DNA of 46,590 nucleotides from contig JASLBS010000054.1 of the NCBI GenBank assembly GCA_030146405.1, positions 1-46,590 on the forward strand, given 5' to 3'. Shown piece after piece: positions 1-8,378 of the stretch (its first letter is position 1; every line of letters begins with the position of its first letter). The translations under genes were made by a program, and so were the position numbers. The DNA is from Arthrobacter sp. Its GTDB lineage: Bacteria > Actinomycetota > Actinomycetes > Actinomycetales > Micrococcaceae. The notes below the pieces were generated by a model. It made no database searches. It was given only the letters and a program-made list of their open reading frames with translations, and was not told the origin of the DNA.

Positions 1-328
1 TGAGCGTCAGACCACGCACGCGCGCCCAGGCGGCCAACTCGTCGATGATGGCGTGTGAGATCCCGGACCATCGGGCATACGGAAGCACGTAGACGTAGTC
101 GGCGCCCACGCGATCCGAGCCGAGTGTCCGGAGCCCGCCACAGCCCACCGGCTGACCGGTCGAGAGCTCGTACGCGACGAGGAAGGCGGTGATCTCCGTT
201 CCGTCCTCCCCGGCGTCGGGTGGTTCGACGTCCGGCCCTCCCCGACTCAGCTCCGCGCGGAACGCTTCGCGCAGGCCCAGGCCCACGGGGTTGGACCAGG
301 GAACATGGCGGACCCTCAGTGTCTGCAT
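1..328 (-). CDS. GNAT-family N-acetyltransferase (3' end beyond window)
   Basis: Only the first 109 codons are inside the window; the reading frame runs open through base 1. The ATG at 328 is followed by MQTLRVRHVPW. The visible part has the GNAT pattern: a strand reading TAFLVAYELSTGQPVGCGGL, a short loop, then a strand with DYVYVLPYARWSGISHAI, which resembles the acetyl-CoA-binding beta4/beta5 and following helix. Substrate cannot be predicted. It follows a GntR regulator by about 105 nt on the same strand and could be the last gene of that group or separately transcribed. The family call rests on pattern only. Confidence 0.7.
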   Translation of the reverse strand, partial: MQTLRVRHVPWSNPVGLGLREAFRAELSRGGPDVEPPDAGEDGTEITAFLVAYELSTGQPVGCGGLRTLGSDRVGADYVYVLPYARWSGISHAIIDELAAWARVRGLTL

Positions 329-433
329 GGCGGCCTCCGGAGAAGGGATATTCCGTCCCACGCTACCGAGCAGTGGTTTCGCCCGTATTTCCGGAGGTGA
401 AACTTCCCGCACATGTTCCGCCCCTCGTGGCGG

Positions 434-1135
434 TCAGGGTGTGCATCCTGGCCGGAGTGCTGCGAGCAGTTGGGTCTCCGCCCGATCCAGGTACTCCCGC
501 ATCTCCTCGGCGGCCTCCTCGGCGGCATCACTGCGCAGGAGCTGCGCGATGCCGGCGTTCGCCTCCACGTAGGGAGCGTGGAAGGCGGGATCGTCCCCCA
601 TACCGTGGAACACGAGGCGCATCTCGGCCAGCACCTCGGACATCATGGCGTTGAACCGCCCGCTGCCGGTACGTGCCACCACGCACTGGTGGAAGTCCTG
701 ATTCGCTCCCGCCATGGCCGCGACGTCCTCCGCAGTCCGCGCCGCGCGCGCCCTTCCGATGATTCCGTCCAGCCGGGCATCGGCAGCACCGTCATCCCCG
801 TTCCCACCCCAGCGCAGTGCGGCGGGCTCCAGGTACCTGCGCACCCGGTAGATCTCGCGGATGTCCTCGGCCGAGGGCCGCGCCACGAACACCCCGCGGT
901 TGGGTACCCGCGTCACGATGTTCTCCGCCGCGAGGATGCCGAAGGCCTCACGCAGCGTGTTGCGGGAGACCCCCAGAGCCAGGCACAGGGCTTCCTCGAG
1001 CAGCTTGGTGCCGGGAGTCAGGCTTCCGGCCGAGATCCCGGACCTGAGCACGGAGGCCACCCACTCGCCCGTGTGTGCGTGCCGCGCTCCGTGAACCTGC
1101 GACCTCAGTGTCGCGAGTGCATCGTCGAACGTCAT
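434..1135 (-). CDS. GntR-family regulator, FCD (FadR-like) subfamily
   Basis: The 233-residue protein has an N-terminal winged helix (about residues 22-90) with GTKLLEEALCLALGVSRNTLREAF and the beta-wing NIVTRVPNRGVFV, followed by an all-helical FCD effector domain (about 95-225). FCD domains bind small carboxylates, often with a metal held by Asp/His residues; histidines occur in QDFHQCVV and FHAPYVE. Start ATG is preceded by GGTGGAAAG. It lies downstream of pxpA-pxpBC and a lipoprotein on the same strand, so a regulator of 5-oxoproline use is a reasonable inference. A palindrome of GntR/FadR type lies upstream of pxpA at 5329-5341. Confidence 0.9.
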   Translation of the reverse strand: MTFDDALATLRSQVHGARHAHTGEWVASVLRSGISAGSLTPGTKLLEEALCLALGVSRNTLREAFGILAAENIVTRVPNRGVFVARPSAEDIREIYRVRRYLEPAALRWGGNGDDGAADARLDGIIGRARAARTAEDVAAMAGANQDFHQCVVARTGSGRFNAMMSEVLAEMRLVFHGMGDDPAFHAPYVEANAGIAQLLRSDAAEEAAEEMREYLDRAETQLLAALRPGCTP

Positions 1136-1174
1136 CTTTCCACCCTAGCCGGGCAGCAGGGCGCCCTTCGGAAG

Positions 1175-2785
1175 CTACTGGTACGTGACCAGCCAGGGCT
1201 TCGGCTCCACGATCGAGTAGGTCTGCTCCGGCGTGAGCATCGGCTGGTCCTCGTCGTAGAAGTTCTTCCAGGAGGGCCAGATCCCGGTAGGGGGTGCAGC
1301 CAGCAGTGCGTTCCAGGTGTCGAGTTTCTGGTCCGGGGTACCGTGCCCGTCGGCGTGCAGGGTGATGGCCAGTTCCGTCCGCGACACGTCCAGGTCCTCA
1401 CGGTCGCTGATCATGTCGATCCGGAACTGATGCACCATCAGGAGTTTCTGTGGCAGGGCGTTGTCCCGCGTCAGGTCGGCGAGCCAGGTGGACGTGGCGT
1501 TGATCTCGGCCGCGCTGACGGAGCCGATCTGCTGCAGGGGACGCTCGCCCGGAGCCAGTCGCCACTCGGGGTCCAGCGCGAGTCCCACGGAGGGCCGCAC
1601 GAGGAGTTCCTCGTACTCCCGCACCTGGGAGAGGAAGTCGGAGCCGCCGGACTGGAAATCGAGCACCACATAGACTCCCGCCTCCTCGGCCGCGTCCACC
1701 CAGGGGCGGAGTACGTCGATGGGTGTCCGGTTGGAGTAACTGCCGTCGGGTCCGGGGTCAGCACCGGCAACCGTGGCGATCAGATCCAGGGCCGGGATCA
1801 CGGGTTCGTCGCTGAAGGGCTGGTACCGGTTCGCGAGCTCCTCCACCCGGGTCATCGTCTCGTCGATCCCCTGCTCACCGAGCGCTCCGAGGTAGGGGCC
1901 GCTCGGATGGCCGTAGAGGGCCACCATCCGTCGTCCCGGAAAGAGCGTCTGCCCGCCCGCGGGCAACTCCGTGCCCGAAGCGGCCGCAGCGGTCCGCACA
2001 GCGAAGTCGTCATCGGTCCCGAAGTCCTCCCCGAGTGCCAGGACGGCGGATTCCGCGTGCCGGTGCACGGCCTGCACGCCGGCGGAGGTGGACCGTGGAT
2101 CGGCGTCCGCCAGGAGTTCGACGTCGGCCCCCGCCGCCCGTGCCGTGGCCACGGACACAGGATCGGAGGACGCGGTGGCGAGCACCAGCGCAGTCGTCGC
2201 CTCGGGAGGCGGCTGGAAATCCGGAAGATCGGTGGTGGTGGCCTGATCCGCCAGCGCCGCATCCGGCTCCTCCTCGTCCTGCACGCGGCCCTCCGCCGCA
2301 GCATCCTCCTGCTCCTCGACCCGGACCAGTTGAGGAGCACCGCTGTCCAATCGGGCGACGGCCGCCACGATCTCCGCTGCCTCCACCGCGGACGACTCCA
2401 CCGGGAAACCCAGCGCGTTCTCGAAGTCCGCAGCCTCCGTGGGGCCGGCCAGCAGTTCCCGGGACCCGAGGAGTTCATCCCATCCGGCCGCAGGATCCCC
2501 GTAAGCGATCACGGTGCCGACACCCAGTCGGTCCAGCTCCTCGGCCACGTCCACCTGGCCGTCGCCGTCCGCCCCCACCACGAGCAGCGGGACCTGCAGC
2601 CCGGTGGCAGCGCCTGCGGCTGCACCCAGTTCACCGTCCGTCAGGGTGGAACCCTCTGCGGAATACCGTGCGAACACCACTGCGACCGGGCTGCTCTCGA
2701 ACAGGGCTGCACTCATGCGTACCGAGGTCTGGGCCGGGGAACCGGCCAGCACCTGCCGCTGCGTCGCATCGGGTGAGGTCAGCAC
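1175..2785 (-). CDS. Putative lipoprotein with TIM-barrel-like C-terminal half
   Basis: From the GTG at 2785 this is 536 residues, but the same frame continues upstream through a typical lipoprotein signal ending in LLLVATGC (Cys at 2840-2842), so the real protein begins near 2910, where no canonical start exists. The first part of the mature protein has segments like cell-wall-binding repeat type 2 (GLQVPLLVVGADGD, then LGVGTVIAYGDPA). A low-complexity linker rich in acidic residues follows. The C-terminal half alternates hydrophobic strands (RMVALYGHP, PALDLIATV, VYVVLDFQSG, VGLALDPEWR, KLLMVHQF), which looks like a TIM barrel, perhaps glycosidase-like. No catalytic assignment is made. It sits between pxpBC and the GntR regulator. 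Confidence 0.7.
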   Translation of the reverse strand: MLTSPDATQRQVLAGSPAQTSVRMSAALFESSPVAVVFARYSAEGSTLTDGELGAAAGAATGLQVPLLVVGADGDGQVDVAEELDRLGVGTVIAYGDPAAGWDELLGSRELLAGPTEAADFENALGFPVESSAVEAAEIVAAVARLDSGAPQLVRVEEQEDAAAEGRVQDEEEPDAALADQATTTDLPDFQPPPEATTALVLATASSDPVSVATARAAGADVELLADADPRSTSAGVQAVHRHAESAVLALGEDFGTDDDFAVRTAAAASGTELPAGGQTLFPGRRMVALYGHPSGPYLGALGEQGIDETMTRVEELANRYQPFSDEPVIPALDLIATVAGADPGPDGSYSNRTPIDVLRPWVDAAEEAGVYVVLDFQSGGSDFLSQVREYEELLVRPSVGLALDPEWRLAPGERPLQQIGSVSAAEINATSTWLADLTRDNALPQKLLMVHQFRIDMISDREDLDVSRTELAITLHADGHGTPDQKLDTWNALLAAPPTGIWPSWKNFYDEDQPMLTPEQTYSIVEPKPWLVTYQ

Positions 2786-2978
2786 GACGGCGGGCCCGTC
2801 CGCCGGGTCGGTGGTCTCGGGATCAGGTGGAGCGGTGGTGCAGCCCGTTGCTACGAGGAGCAGTACCAGCGCTGGGACGGTTCCGGCACGAAGGAGGCGG
2901 GAGAAGAGGATGTCGCACTGCTTTCTCGAGGATTTTCAGGCTTCGACCCTACGCCCCGGCACCCGTCCTACGCGACAC

Positions 2979-4523
2979 TCAGGTGCTGAAGCGGACCACG
3001 GTTCCCGGCGGTAATTGTGCGGCCCGATCGAGGTCCGCGGACACCACGACGCCGATCACGGGATACCCGCCGGTGACGGGGTGGTCGGCGAGGAACAGGA
3101 CCGGCAGTCCGGAGGGTGGTATCTGCAGTGCGCCGCGCACGGTGCCCTCGCTCGGCAGTTCATCTTCGCGGCTACGGGTGAGGGGAGCGCCGTCGAGCCG
3201 CAGACCGATGCGGTTGGACTGTGCCGTGACCGTCCAGTCCGTGGAGCAGAGCCGGGTGAGCTCCCCTTCCTCGAACCAGTCGTCCCGCGGACCCGGGATG
3301 ATGCGCAGTTCCGTGGGTGAGGCGCTGCGCGCGGGGACCTCCGCATCGCCCACCGTGGACGCTGCATCCGGTTCTCCCACCGGGAGGCCCGAACCCGCGG
3401 TGAGCGCGGGCGGCCCCATACCGGACATCGAGTCCGTGGAACGGCTGCCGAGGGTCTCCTCGACGTCGAAGCCTCCCCGCACCGCGGTGTAGGCGCGCAG
3501 GCCGGACTCCGGCGCGGACTGCCGCACCACCTCTCCCTCCCGCAGCAGGAACGGGGTGCAGAGCGGCACCTCCCGCTCATCACCCTCGGGCTGCGTGATC
3601 AGTACCTCCACGGCGGCGCCGGTGACGGCCAGCACCTGGTCCTCGACGGCCCGGAGGGCCAGCCCACCGTTGACGCTCTCGATGACCGCGGCAGCGGCCG
3701 GGTTGCCCACCAGACGGTTGGCCTGGCGCAGGGCCGCGCGGTCCAGTGCGCCGGCACCGGCGACGCCGAGGGCCATCCGACCGGGCCGCCCGAGATCCTG
3801 CACCGTGCTGTAGAGGCCCGGGTCGACCACCTCGAGGCCGGCCCGCACCGCCGATGGGACGACGGGCCGCGGAGCGGGAGCGACGTCGACCAGTTCCCGG
3901 ACCGCGGTGAACTGCACGCGGTGGCCGGGCCGGATCAACGCGGGATCGGCACGCCGCGTGTCCCACATCACCGCATCGGTGTGCCCGATCAGCTGCCACC
4001 CCCCGGGGGACTCCCGGGGATACACGGCCGAGAACGTGCCGGCGAGCGCCACGGACCCCGCAGGGACGGCGGTGCGTGGCGAGTTCCGCCGGGGTACCTC
4101 GAGCCGCGGGTCACCACCCGTGAGATAGGCGAACCCGGGGGCGAATCCACCGAACGCCGCGACCCACGGCCGTGCGGTATGGGCGGCGATCACGGCATGC
4201 TCGCTGAGGCCCACGCGCTGCGCCACATCGGCGAGGTCGGCGCCGTCGTACTGCACGTCGATGGTCACGAGGGCGTCCTCCTGCTCGGAGGGTCGCGTCG
4301 GATCGATCGCGCGGAGGCGCTCGGCGAGGGGTCCCACCTGTGGAGTGTCCTCGACGGTGACGAGCACCGTGCATGCCGCTGCGACCACGTCCACCTGTCC
4401 TGCCGCGGGATCCTCCTGCAGCTGTGCCTGCACGCTGAGCACCTCGGCGAGTCCGGGCAGCTCGATCAGCAGGCCGCGGTCGCCGACGGGCCGAAGGCGG
4501 AACCCCTGCTCCTGGCCGGTCAT
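2979..4523 (-). CDS. pxpBC: 5-oxoprolinase subunits B and C, fused (PxpB-PxpC)
   Basis: This 514-residue fusion carries a PxpB/KipI domain (about 1-205; PVGDRGLLIELPG near the start, GGFAPGFAYLTGGDPRLEVPRR in the middle) and a PxpC/KipA domain (about 215-510; GLYSTVQDLGRPGRMALGVAGAG, then SPTELRIIPGPRDDWF). PxpABC hydrolyses 5-oxoproline to glutamate using ATP. In many bacteria B and C are separate genes; fusions are known. The ATG at 4523 lies one base beyond the pxpA stop, which implies translational coupling; a TTG three codons earlier at 4532 would overlap pxpA. Cytoplasmic enzyme, operon with pxpA. Confidence 0.93.
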   Translation of the reverse strand: MTGQEQGFRLRPVGDRGLLIELPGLAEVLSVQAQLQEDPAAGQVDVVAAACTVLVTVEDTPQVGPLAERLRAIDPTRPSEQEDALVTIDVQYDGADLADVAQRVGLSEHAVIAAHTARPWVAAFGGFAPGFAYLTGGDPRLEVPRRNSPRTAVPAGSVALAGTFSAVYPRESPGGWQLIGHTDAVMWDTRRADPALIRPGHRVQFTAVRELVDVAPAPRPVVPSAVRAGLEVVDPGLYSTVQDLGRPGRMALGVAGAGALDRAALRQANRLVGNPAAAAVIESVNGGLALRAVEDQVLAVTGAAVEVLITQPEGDEREVPLCTPFLLREGEVVRQSAPESGLRAYTAVRGGFDVEETLGSRSTDSMSGMGPPALTAGSGLPVGEPDAASTVGDAEVPARSASPTELRIIPGPRDDWFEEGELTRLCSTDWTVTAQSNRIGLRLDGAPLTRSREDELPSEGTVRGALQIPPSGLPVLFLADHPVTGGYPVIGVVVSADLDRAAQLPPGTVVRFST

Positions 4524-4524
4524 G

Positions 4525-5280
4525 TCAGGCAAAGGCGCTCACGGGCACATCGGCCGACTCGAGCGCCCGCCTCACCGCTGCCGCCATGGCCACTGCACCC
4601 GGTGTATCGCCGTGCAGGCAGACGCTCTCGGCGTCGACCCTGATGCGGGAGCCGTCGATCGCCACCACCTCGCCCTCCGTCGCCATGCGCAGGACATGGG
4701 CGACGACGTCGGCCTCGTCGTGCAGGACGGCACCCGGCTCGCGCCGCGGGACGAGTGCGCCGTCCGGCATATAGGCACGGTCCGCGAATACTTCGATGAC
4801 CGTCCGGAGCCCTGCCGATCGGGCCTCGGCCTCGATGACCGTTCCGGGCAGTACCAGGAGAGGGAGCGAGTCGTTGACGTCGCGGATGGCCTGTACCACC
4901 GCACGCGCCTGACGTTCGTGGACGGCGATGGTGTTGTACAGGGCACCGTGGGGTTTCACGTACCGGACCTGGGTGCCGGCGGCGGCCGCAAGTGCCTGGA
5001 GCGCCCCGATCTGGTAGACGACGTCGTCCGTCAGCTCGGCGGGCTCCACGTCGAGGAACCGGCGGCCGAATCCGGCAAGGTCCCGGTACCCGGGGTGAGC
5101 CCCCACGGTCACGCCGGCCGTGGCCGCTGCCGCGCACGTGGCCCTGATTCCCGAGGGATCACCGGCGTGGAAGCCGCAGGCCACGTTCACGCTCGAGACC
5201 GATTCGACGATCCGGGCGTCATCGCCGAAGGTCCAGTTGCCGAAGGACTCGCCGACGTCGCTGTTCAGGTCGATTGCCAT
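4525..5280 (-). CDS. pxpA: 5-oxoprolinase subunit A, LamB/YcsF family
   Basis: The 251-residue protein starts MAIDLNSDVGESFG, the hallmark N-terminus of LamB/YcsF, followed by NVACGFHAGDP, VGAHPGYRDLAGFGRR, VKPHGALYN, FADRAYMPDGALVPR and CLHGDTPGA, all conserved in PxpA. The ATG at 5280 is preceded by GAGAGGAAGG. A longer upstream open frame is ignored because homology begins exactly here. It is the first gene of pxpA-pxpBC, with a candidate GntR operator 49 nt upstream of the start. Confidence 0.95.
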   Translation of the reverse strand: MAIDLNSDVGESFGNWTFGDDARIVESVSSVNVACGFHAGDPSGIRATCAAAATAGVTVGAHPGYRDLAGFGRRFLDVEPAELTDDVVYQIGALQALAAAAGTQVRYVKPHGALYNTIAVHERQARAVVQAIRDVNDSLPLLVLPGTVIEAEARSAGLRTVIEVFADRAYMPDGALVPRREPGAVLHDEADVVAHVLRMATEGEVVAIDGSRIRVDAESVCLHGDTPGAVAMAAAVRRALESADVPVSAFA

Positions 5281-5628
5281 CTGTGACCTTCCTCTCAGAG
5301 TCCAGTCAAGCATGCCCGAGGTCTCCATATTGTTCAACAATTCAGTCGGATGAGGGTCGGTGCCCCGAGTGCGCCAGAACGCCGCGGGGAGCGGAACCGG
5401 GGTGCTGAGGACCGGATTTCCACGACCCGGACAGCCGGCACGGGACGGGGAGCGGTCCCGGCTGTGGCACCACCCCATGACGTAGGCTGAAACGCACGCT
5501 GTCGCGGCCCAACGCGAGGGCGTGTCCTTTCCCCTGATCAGATCCCGCATGACCGGCAGAGGTGGTCGACGCCGCGCGACCGCCCCACCGCTGTGCGTCT
5601 CGGGACGCACCACTAGGAGCGGATACAC
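5281..5628. promoter_or_regulatory. Divergent promoter region between pxpA and the AI-2E family gene
   Basis: This 348-base gap separates divergently transcribed genes. It holds the palindrome at 5329-5341, described separately. I see no convincing RNA gene or further ORF; short frames antisense to this stretch have no family resemblance. Confidence 0.5.
5329..5341. promoter_or_regulatory. Candidate GntR operator upstream of pxpA
   Basis: ATTGTTCAACAAT is a perfect palindrome with 6-base arms around a central C. It fits the general GT-N-AC half-site layout of FadR-type GntR operators. It lies 49 nt upstream of pxpA, in an operon-like stretch that also encodes an FCD-type GntR protein (434-1135). 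The pairing of site and regulator is inference. Confidence 0.5.
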
Positions 5629-6843
5629 ATGAGCGAGAAGTCCGGGTCCTCGGTGGCCACTCCGCCCGAGGAGAAACAGCAGGAGCCCATGTCTCCTGAC
5701 GACGTCGGACTGCAGGTCCGCCGCGGGGCAACACTGTCCGCACTGAAGTCGACCACAGCGGTGGTGGGCCGGCTGCTCGTGCTCGCAATCGCACTGCTGG
5801 GCGTGCTGTACCTCCTCTCCTTCCTCTGGGTGGTCGTCCTCCCGCTCCTGCTCGCCCTTCTCGTGGCCTCCATCCTGTGGCCGCTCAACGGGATCCTGCG
5901 GAGATTCCTCCCCAGGGCGATGGCTGCTGCGCTCTCCGTGCTCGGTCTGCTGGGCGCCGTCGGGGCGGTGGGTTGGTTCGCCGTCTCGCTCTCCGTCGAG
6001 GGAGTACGTGAACTCTCCGAACGGGCCGTGGAGAACGTCCAGAACATCGGCGAGTTCGTGGCGTCCCTCACCCTGCCCTTCGAAGTCCTGGACGTTGACG
6101 AGCTCCTGACCACCTCGCTCACCTGGCTGCAGGACCACACGGGACAGATCCTGGCCGGGGTGACCTCGGGGCTGGGGACCATCGGGACCGTCTCCATCAC
6201 CGTGCTCCTGGCGCTCGTCCTCACCTTCTTCTGCCTGAAGGACGGTGATCGCTTCTCGGGCTGGTTGCTGCGCTGGACCACCGGGACCGTGTTCGTCCAC
6301 GCGGCCGAGGTGGCGTCCCGGTCCTGGCGGACGCTCTCCGCCTACATCCTGGCCCAGGCGGCCGTCGCGATGGTCGACGCCCTCTTCATCGGTATCGGTC
6401 TCTGGATCCTCGGCGTCCCACTCGCCCTGCCCCTGGCCGTCCTGATCTTCTTCGCCGGATTCCTACCGGTCATCGGAGCGGTCGCAACGGGTATCCTCGC
6501 GACCTTCGTCGCCCTGCTGGCCAATGGCTGGGTCACCGCGCTGATCGTGCTCGGTATCGTGCTGCTGGTCCAGCAGCTCGAGAGCAACGTCCTGCAGCCG
6601 ATCCTCGTGGGCAAGTCGCTCAAGCTCCATCCGGCGATCGTCCTGACCGGCGTCACGGCCGGCGGAACGATTTTCGGCATCATCGGGGCGTTCCTGGCCA
6701 CGCCGATCATCGCCGTGGTCATGGTGGCGTTCCAGTACGCGCGCGAGCAGATGCTGGAAACCCCACCACCGGGTTCATCGCCCGATGCGGCCAATGAGCC
6801 CCTGCCACCGGGAGGGGCGCTGCCCGAGAGCGTCGAGGCGTAG
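5629..6843 (+). CDS. AI-2E family transporter (PerM/YdiK type)
   Basis: The 404-residue membrane protein has a disordered acidic N-terminus (about 1-40), two to three transmembrane helices (about 48-115), a soluble helical segment (about 120-180, SVEGVRELSERAVENVQNIG), and a C-terminal group of about five membrane helices with the family signature GFLPVIGAVATGILA and LESNVLQPILVGKSLKLHP. ATG is preceded by AGGAG. Members of this family have been linked to export of small molecules or sodium/proton exchange; the AI-2 name should not be read as function. It converges on the CDGSH gene with only 18 nt between. Confidence 0.9.
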   Translation: MSEKSGSSVATPPEEKQQEPMSPDDVGLQVRRGATLSALKSTTAVVGRLLVLAIALLGVLYLLSFLWVVVLPLLLALLVASILWPLNGILRRFLPRAMAAALSVLGLLGAVGAVGWFAVSLSVEGVRELSERAVENVQNIGEFVASLTLPFEVLDVDELLTTSLTWLQDHTGQILAGVTSGLGTIGTVSITVLLALVLTFFCLKDGDRFSGWLLRWTTGTVFVHAAEVASRSWRTLSAYILAQAAVAMVDALFIGIGLWILGVPLALPLAVLIFFAGFLPVIGAVATGILATFVALLANGWVTALIVLGIVLLVQQLESNVLQPILVGKSLKLHPAIVLTGVTAGGTIFGIIGAFLATPIIAVVMVAFQYAREQMLETPPPGSSPDAANEPLPPGGALPESVEA

Positions 6844-6861
6844 TCTGCGCTCCAGGCGGTT

Positions 6862-7122
6862 TCACGGCTCCGTCGTGAAGCCCGTCAATTTGTGGGAGCC
6901 GTCGCAGTAGGGCTTGATCACCGACGCACCGCACCGGCACAGGGCCACCGTGCGCCGGGTCCGCGGGAGTGCTTCGCCGTCCGCCCCGAGGAGTTCGAAG
7001 TCCCCGCGGATGAGGAGCGGGCCGTTGGGGCAGGCCACCACGGAGACCGGCGCGGCCGCGCCTGAGCCGAGGGACCGTTCCGGAGCGGGGCCACCGGAGG
7101 CTTCGTGACCGTCGACACTCAT
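6862..7122 (-). CDS. CDGSH iron-sulfur domain protein
   Basis: The 86-residue protein carries the CDGSH [2Fe-2S] motif with ligands Cys62, Cys64, Cys73 and His77 (CRCGASVIKPYCDGSH). CDGSH proteins use a labile 3Cys-1His cluster for electron or cluster transfer and respond to redox state. Its start overlaps the stop of the upstream haem-oxygenase-like gene by 4 nt, so the two are co-translated and may act together. A Gly/Ala/Pro-rich N-terminal stretch (about 5-27) is probably disordered. Confidence 0.93.
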   Translation of the reverse strand: MSVDGHEASGGPAPERSLGSGAAAPVSVVACPNGPLLIRGDFELLGADGEALPRTRRTVALCRCGASVIKPYCDGSHKLTGFTTEP

Positions 7123-8153
7123 GGGGCCATCACCCCGGAGGCACGCAGGGACGATCGGCCGGCCTCCCAGGACTCCATGATGTGACCCGTCATCAGGGTG
7201 TCGATCGCCAGTCCTGCCGCTGCACCGAACAGTACGTCGGGCAGGAGCCGCGGATCGGACTCGACCAACCCACCGGCCATGTCCCGGCCTGCGATCTGCT
7301 CGTGCACCGCGTCGGCCTCGACGTGCTCGTCGAAGTACTCCGTGGCTTCCTCGCCGTAGCCGTGGCGCTTGAATCCGCGTGAGTAGAGCCGGTTGGGCTG
7401 CGACGACGTCATCTCATAGGCGGCGAGATGTCCAACGATCGCCCCGCGGAGACGACGATTGAGGCCGAAGAAGGACATGAGATTGTTCGCGGCCAGGGTG
7501 ATGGCAGGAATCGCGTCGAGATAGGCGCCGTAGGTGTCGTCCATGCCGAGGTCGCGCATGGTGCGGGCGAAGAGGGCCGAGTGCATGCGGGCCGGCAGTC
7601 CGTTCCCGTACTCGTCGGCCTGGATCTCCACCATCGCCGCCTTCGCACGCCCGGTCAGCCGGGGGATGGCCCATGTGTGCGGATCGGCTTCCTTGAGCTG
7701 GAAGACGGACTTGTGGACGACGAACTCCCGCAGCTGCTCCTCCGTGGCCGACTTGGCCACGAATCGCGACATACTGGGCCCGGTGTCCTCACCGGTCATC
7801 CGGAACAGTTCCGAACAGACCGCTTCGCTGGTGGGAGCAGGCAGTGCACCGAGGACGACCCGGTGCCGGACTGCCTGCTCGAAGGCCGCTTCGATCACAC
7901 CGCGAACCCGCAGTAGCTCCGGATTCCACTCCCAGTCGTCCCCCGCACCGTCGATTCCGCTGTAATGGAGCTCGTAGAGGCAGAAGAGTACGAGTTGCAG
8001 ATCGTCGTCGTGCAGGATGTCGGGCGTCGTGGACACCGCTGCCCGCACGAGGGACTCGAGTTCGGCGAGCGACTCCTCCTGGGCTGCTGCGGATCCCGCG
8101 ATGATGGCCAGGACAAGGCCACTGATCTCTCCACGCGCGGACGGCTGCTTCAT
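7119..8153 (-). CDS. Iron-containing redox enzyme family protein (haem-oxygenase-like fold)
   Basis: The 344-residue protein is mostly helical, with acidic/His clusters typical of haem-oxygenase-like diiron proteins: QADEYGNGLPARMHSALFA, VGHLAAYEMTSS, and FDEHVEADAVHEQIAGRDM. The family includes diiron oxygenases and desaturases, but the substrate here is unknown. I chose the ATG at 8153 with AGAGG upstream, rather than the TTG immediately before it. It is the first gene of a pair with the CDGSH gene, which could supply electrons. A variant of the repeated TAAGC element (8202-8213) sits 49 nt upstream. Confidence 0.8.
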   Translation of the reverse strand: MKQPSARGEISGLVLAIIAGSAAAQEESLAELESLVRAAVSTTPDILHDDDLQLVLFCLYELHYSGIDGAGDDWEWNPELLRVRGVIEAAFEQAVRHRVVLGALPAPTSEAVCSELFRMTGEDTGPSMSRFVAKSATEEQLREFVVHKSVFQLKEADPHTWAIPRLTGRAKAAMVEIQADEYGNGLPARMHSALFARTMRDLGMDDTYGAYLDAIPAITLAANNLMSFFGLNRRLRGAIVGHLAAYEMTSSQPNRLYSRGFKRHGYGEEATEYFDEHVEADAVHEQIAGRDMAGGLVESDPRLLPDVLFGAAAGLAIDTLMTGHIMESWEAGRSSLRASGVMAP

Positions 8154-8201
8154 CAAGGACCTCTTCTGTCGGCGGTTCCACCCGAGGTGGGTGATCGATA
8201 C

Positions 8202-8213
8202 TCAGCGTACTTG
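8202..8213. promoter_or_regulatory. Degenerate copy of the TAAGC-type operator
   Basis: TCAGCGTACTTG differs at two positions from the element at 9883-9894, and the flanking GATAC is also shared, giving 15 of 17 matching bases. It lies about 49 nt upstream of the haem-oxygenase-like gene. See the regulon finding. Confidence 0.45.
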
Positions 8214-8262
8214 TCAACCCCGACACTCCACGAAGGAGCGGAACGAGGTGGAGAACAGAAGA

Positions 8263-8306
8263 ACGCCGGACCGACGAGCACCAGAAGATGCTCGTCGATC
8301 CGGCGT
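8263..8306. terminator. Long interrupted hairpin
   Basis: ACGCCGGA (8263-8270) pairs with TCCGGCGT (8299-8306) and GACGAGCA (8273-8280) pairs with TGCTCGTC (8289-8296), giving two perfect 8-bp helices separated by a 2x2 internal loop and capped by 8 nt. It lies between the DUF4383 gene's 3' end and the promoter of the haem-oxygenase-like gene. No U-tract is present; terminator function is inferred from position. Confidence 0.5.
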
Positions 8307-8339
8307 CATCCGCCCTCCGAGAACTGGATCCCGGTCGAC

Positions 8340-8367
8340 GTGCACCACCCTGCAGAGGGTGGTGCAC
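8340..8367 (-). terminator. Hairpin after the DUF4383 gene
   Basis: An 11-bp perfect inverted repeat (GTGCACCACCC and its complement) encloses a 6-nt loop, 12 nt beyond the DUF4383 stop. There is no clear U-run, as is common in high-GC genomes. Confidence 0.6.
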
Positions 8368-8378
8368 CCGACATCGGG

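Noticed and set aside
413..2776. 787-codon open frame on the plus strand
   Set aside because: It lies antisense to the GntR and lipoprotein genes, which have clear domain or signal features. The translation is rich in Gly, His, Arg and Pro without family motifs, as expected for an antisense frame in high-GC DNA.
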